Below are positions 63,066 to 64,000 of a DNA stretch of 64,000 nucleotides, one piece after another. This stretch comes from Variovorax sp. V213 (GTDB lineage Bacteria; Pseudomonadota; Gammaproteobacteria; Burkholderiales; Burkholderiaceae_C), in assembly GCF_041154455.1 (NCBI RefSeq), contig NZ_AP028664.1, positions 3,721,001 to 3,785,000 on the forward strand. Reading direction: 5' to 3'. Under the pieces are notes generated by a model. The model did no database searches and was not told where the DNA came from. It saw only the letters and a list, made by a program, of their open reading frames with translations. A program made the position numbers and the translations under genes. Within the stretch, counting starts at the first letter, position 1, and the number at the start of each line of letters is the position of its first letter.

Positions 63066-63737
63066 TCAGGCGTTGTCCAGAAGCCATGCTTCCAGGCTGG
63101 CCACGGAGTGGGCCACGAACAACGGCTTCAGCTCGTCGAAGCTCTCGGGCTCGTGCGCGCCGTAGCTCACGCCCACGCTGGCGCAGCCGGCATTGAGCGC
63201 CAGCTGCAGGTCGTGCGTGGTGTCGCCGATCATCAGCGTGCGCTTGGCCGGAACCTCGAGTTCTTCCATCAGTTCCAGCAGCATGCGCGGATGCGGCTTG
63301 CCGAAAGTCTCGTCGGCCGTGCGCGAAGCATCGAAGCGGTCACGCAGCGCGACCGACTTCAGCGCCTCGTTCAGTCCGCGGCGCGACTTGCCCGTGGCTA
63401 CCGCCAGCTTGTGGCCGCGTGCGCGCAGGGAGTCGATCATCTGCAGCACGCCGTCGAACAGCACGAGGTCGTCCTGGTGCTGCAGATAGTGATAGCGGTA
63501 GCGCGCGCCGAGTTCGGCGTATTTTTCCTTCGGCACATCGGGGGCCGCGCGCGCCAGGGCTTCCGCCAGGCCCAGGCCGATGACCCACGCGGCATCGTTC
63601 TCGCTCGGCTTGGCGCCGCCGACGTCGATCACGGCGGCCTGGATGCAGCGCACGATGAGCCGCGTGGAGTCATAAAGAGTGCCGTCCCAATCGAAGGCGA
63701 TCAGGTCGAAACGCAAGGGTCTGGAAGATTCAGTCAT
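63066..63737 (-). CDS. HAD-superfamily phosphatase (Gph-like)
   Basis: A 223-residue phosphatase. DWDGTLYDS places the nucleophile D16 and the acid D18. Later motifs are ATGKSRRGLN and GKPHPRMLLELMEEL with MIGDTTHDLQLA. It resembles phosphoglycolate phosphatases. The start at 63737 overlaps the rluC stop by 8 bases. Substrate is not certain. Confidence 0.88.
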   Translation of the reverse strand: MTESSRPLRFDLIAFDWDGTLYDSTRLIVRCIQAAVIDVGGAKPSENDAAWVIGLGLAEALARAAPDVPKEKYAELGARYRYHYLQHQDDLVLFDGVLQMIDSLRARGHKLAVATGKSRRGLNEALKSVALRDRFDASRTADETFGKPHPRMLLELMEELEVPAKRTLMIGDTTHDLQLALNAGCASVGVSYGAHEPESFDELKPLFVAHSVASLEAWLLDNA

Positions 63738-64000
63738 TGGCCGTAGGAGTCGGGTGTTGGGCAAGCGCCTCGAGCGCCTGGGGCGGCATCAATGCGTGCA
63801 GTTCGGGTGGCAGGCCGGCTTGCAGCGCCACGCGCTCGCCGGTCGCGGGATGGTTGAACTGCAATCGCCAGGCATGCAGAAACATGCGCCGGAGGCCGAG
63901 TTTTTGCAACGCGCGCTGGCGTTCGAAGTCGCCGTACTTGTCGTCGCCCGCAATCGCATGGCCGGCCGATGCAAGATGCACGCGGATCTGGTGCGTGCGG
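63730..64000 (-). CDS. rluC: 23S rRNA pseudouridine synthase RluC, C-terminal part
   Basis: Only the last 90 or so codons are in the window; the 5' part lies beyond 64000. The visible end has RTHQIRVHLASAGHAIAGDDKYGD, the RluA-family motif that follows the catalytic domain, then LHAWRLQFNHPATGE. Order rluC-HAD-Rieske-S49 supports RluC rather than RluD, with moderate certainty. The N-terminal S4 domain and catalytic Asp cannot be checked here. Confidence 0.85.
   Translation of the reverse strand, partial: RTHQIRVHLASAGHAIAGDDKYGDFERQRALQKLGLRRMFLHAWRLQFNHPATGERVALQAGLPPELHALMPPQALEALAQHPTPTAND

Overview
The window is a 64 kb piece of ordinary core chromosome from a high-GC betaproteobacterium. 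The gene order and protein sequences fit the family Comamonadaceae, most likely Variovorax or a close relative. That placement rests on recognising protein families and gene neighbourhoods, not on a database search. I see no rRNA, tRNA, CRISPR array, transposase, phage gene, plasmid gene or clearly broken gene. Almost every base is coding, many neighbours overlap by 1-8 bases (ATGA or TGATG junctions), and codon use looks even throughout.

Layout. (1) 34-4387, minus strand: a class A FAD monooxygenase, a small Cys-rich membrane protein, feoB and feoA (ferrous iron uptake), and a YfcE-like phosphoesterase. (2) 4384-21421: a large TCA-cycle cluster. On the minus strand are acnA, acnB, a secreted protein of unknown role, a CoA-ester lyase, tam and mdh. 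On the plus strand are a GntR regulator, sdhCDAB, sdhE and gltA, followed by an entericidin-like peptide. A perfect palindrome lies between mdh and gntR and is a candidate operator for the cluster. An XRE regulator and a small membrane protein sit between the two aconitases. (3) 21615-34666, plus strand: a LysR regulator, leuCDB, asd, fimV, truA, trpF, trpB, trpA and accD (leucine, aspartate-family and tryptophan synthesis, a polar hub protein, tRNA modification, and the start of fatty acid synthesis). (4) 34816-39585: a YggT membrane protein (minus), then a LON-domain protein, lysS, a YegD-like Hsp70 and a small metallopeptidase (plus). (5) 39593-59054, minus strand: a long housekeeping run. 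In transcription order it is yceD, rpmF, plsX, fabH, fabD, fabG, acpP, fabF, a YgfX-like protein, rpoE, rseA, rseB, a DegP/MucD protease, then lepA, lepB, a DUF4845 protein, rnc, era, recO, pdxJ, acpS and nagZ. It joins fatty acid synthesis, the envelope stress response, protein export, and ribosome or RNA maturation. (6) 59137-61630, plus strand: maf, an RsmI-like methyltransferase and an MFS transporter. (7) 61638-64000, minus strand: an S49 peptidase, a Rieske protein, a HAD phosphatase and the 3' part of rluC, which runs off the window.

The only gene-free stretch above 300 bases is 47517-48037, between the DegP-like gene and lepA. It is bounded by two strong minus-strand terminator hairpins and holds a perfect DnaA-box sequence inside an imperfect direct repeat. 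Other non-coding structure includes two copies of a roughly 100-base structured repeat (7331 and 34669), a REP-like hairpin (33748), a GCTAT...ATAGC palindrome (36076) and several terminators. I found no convincing new multi-gene system. The findings are mainly regulatory or repeat elements and a few poorly characterised conserved proteins.
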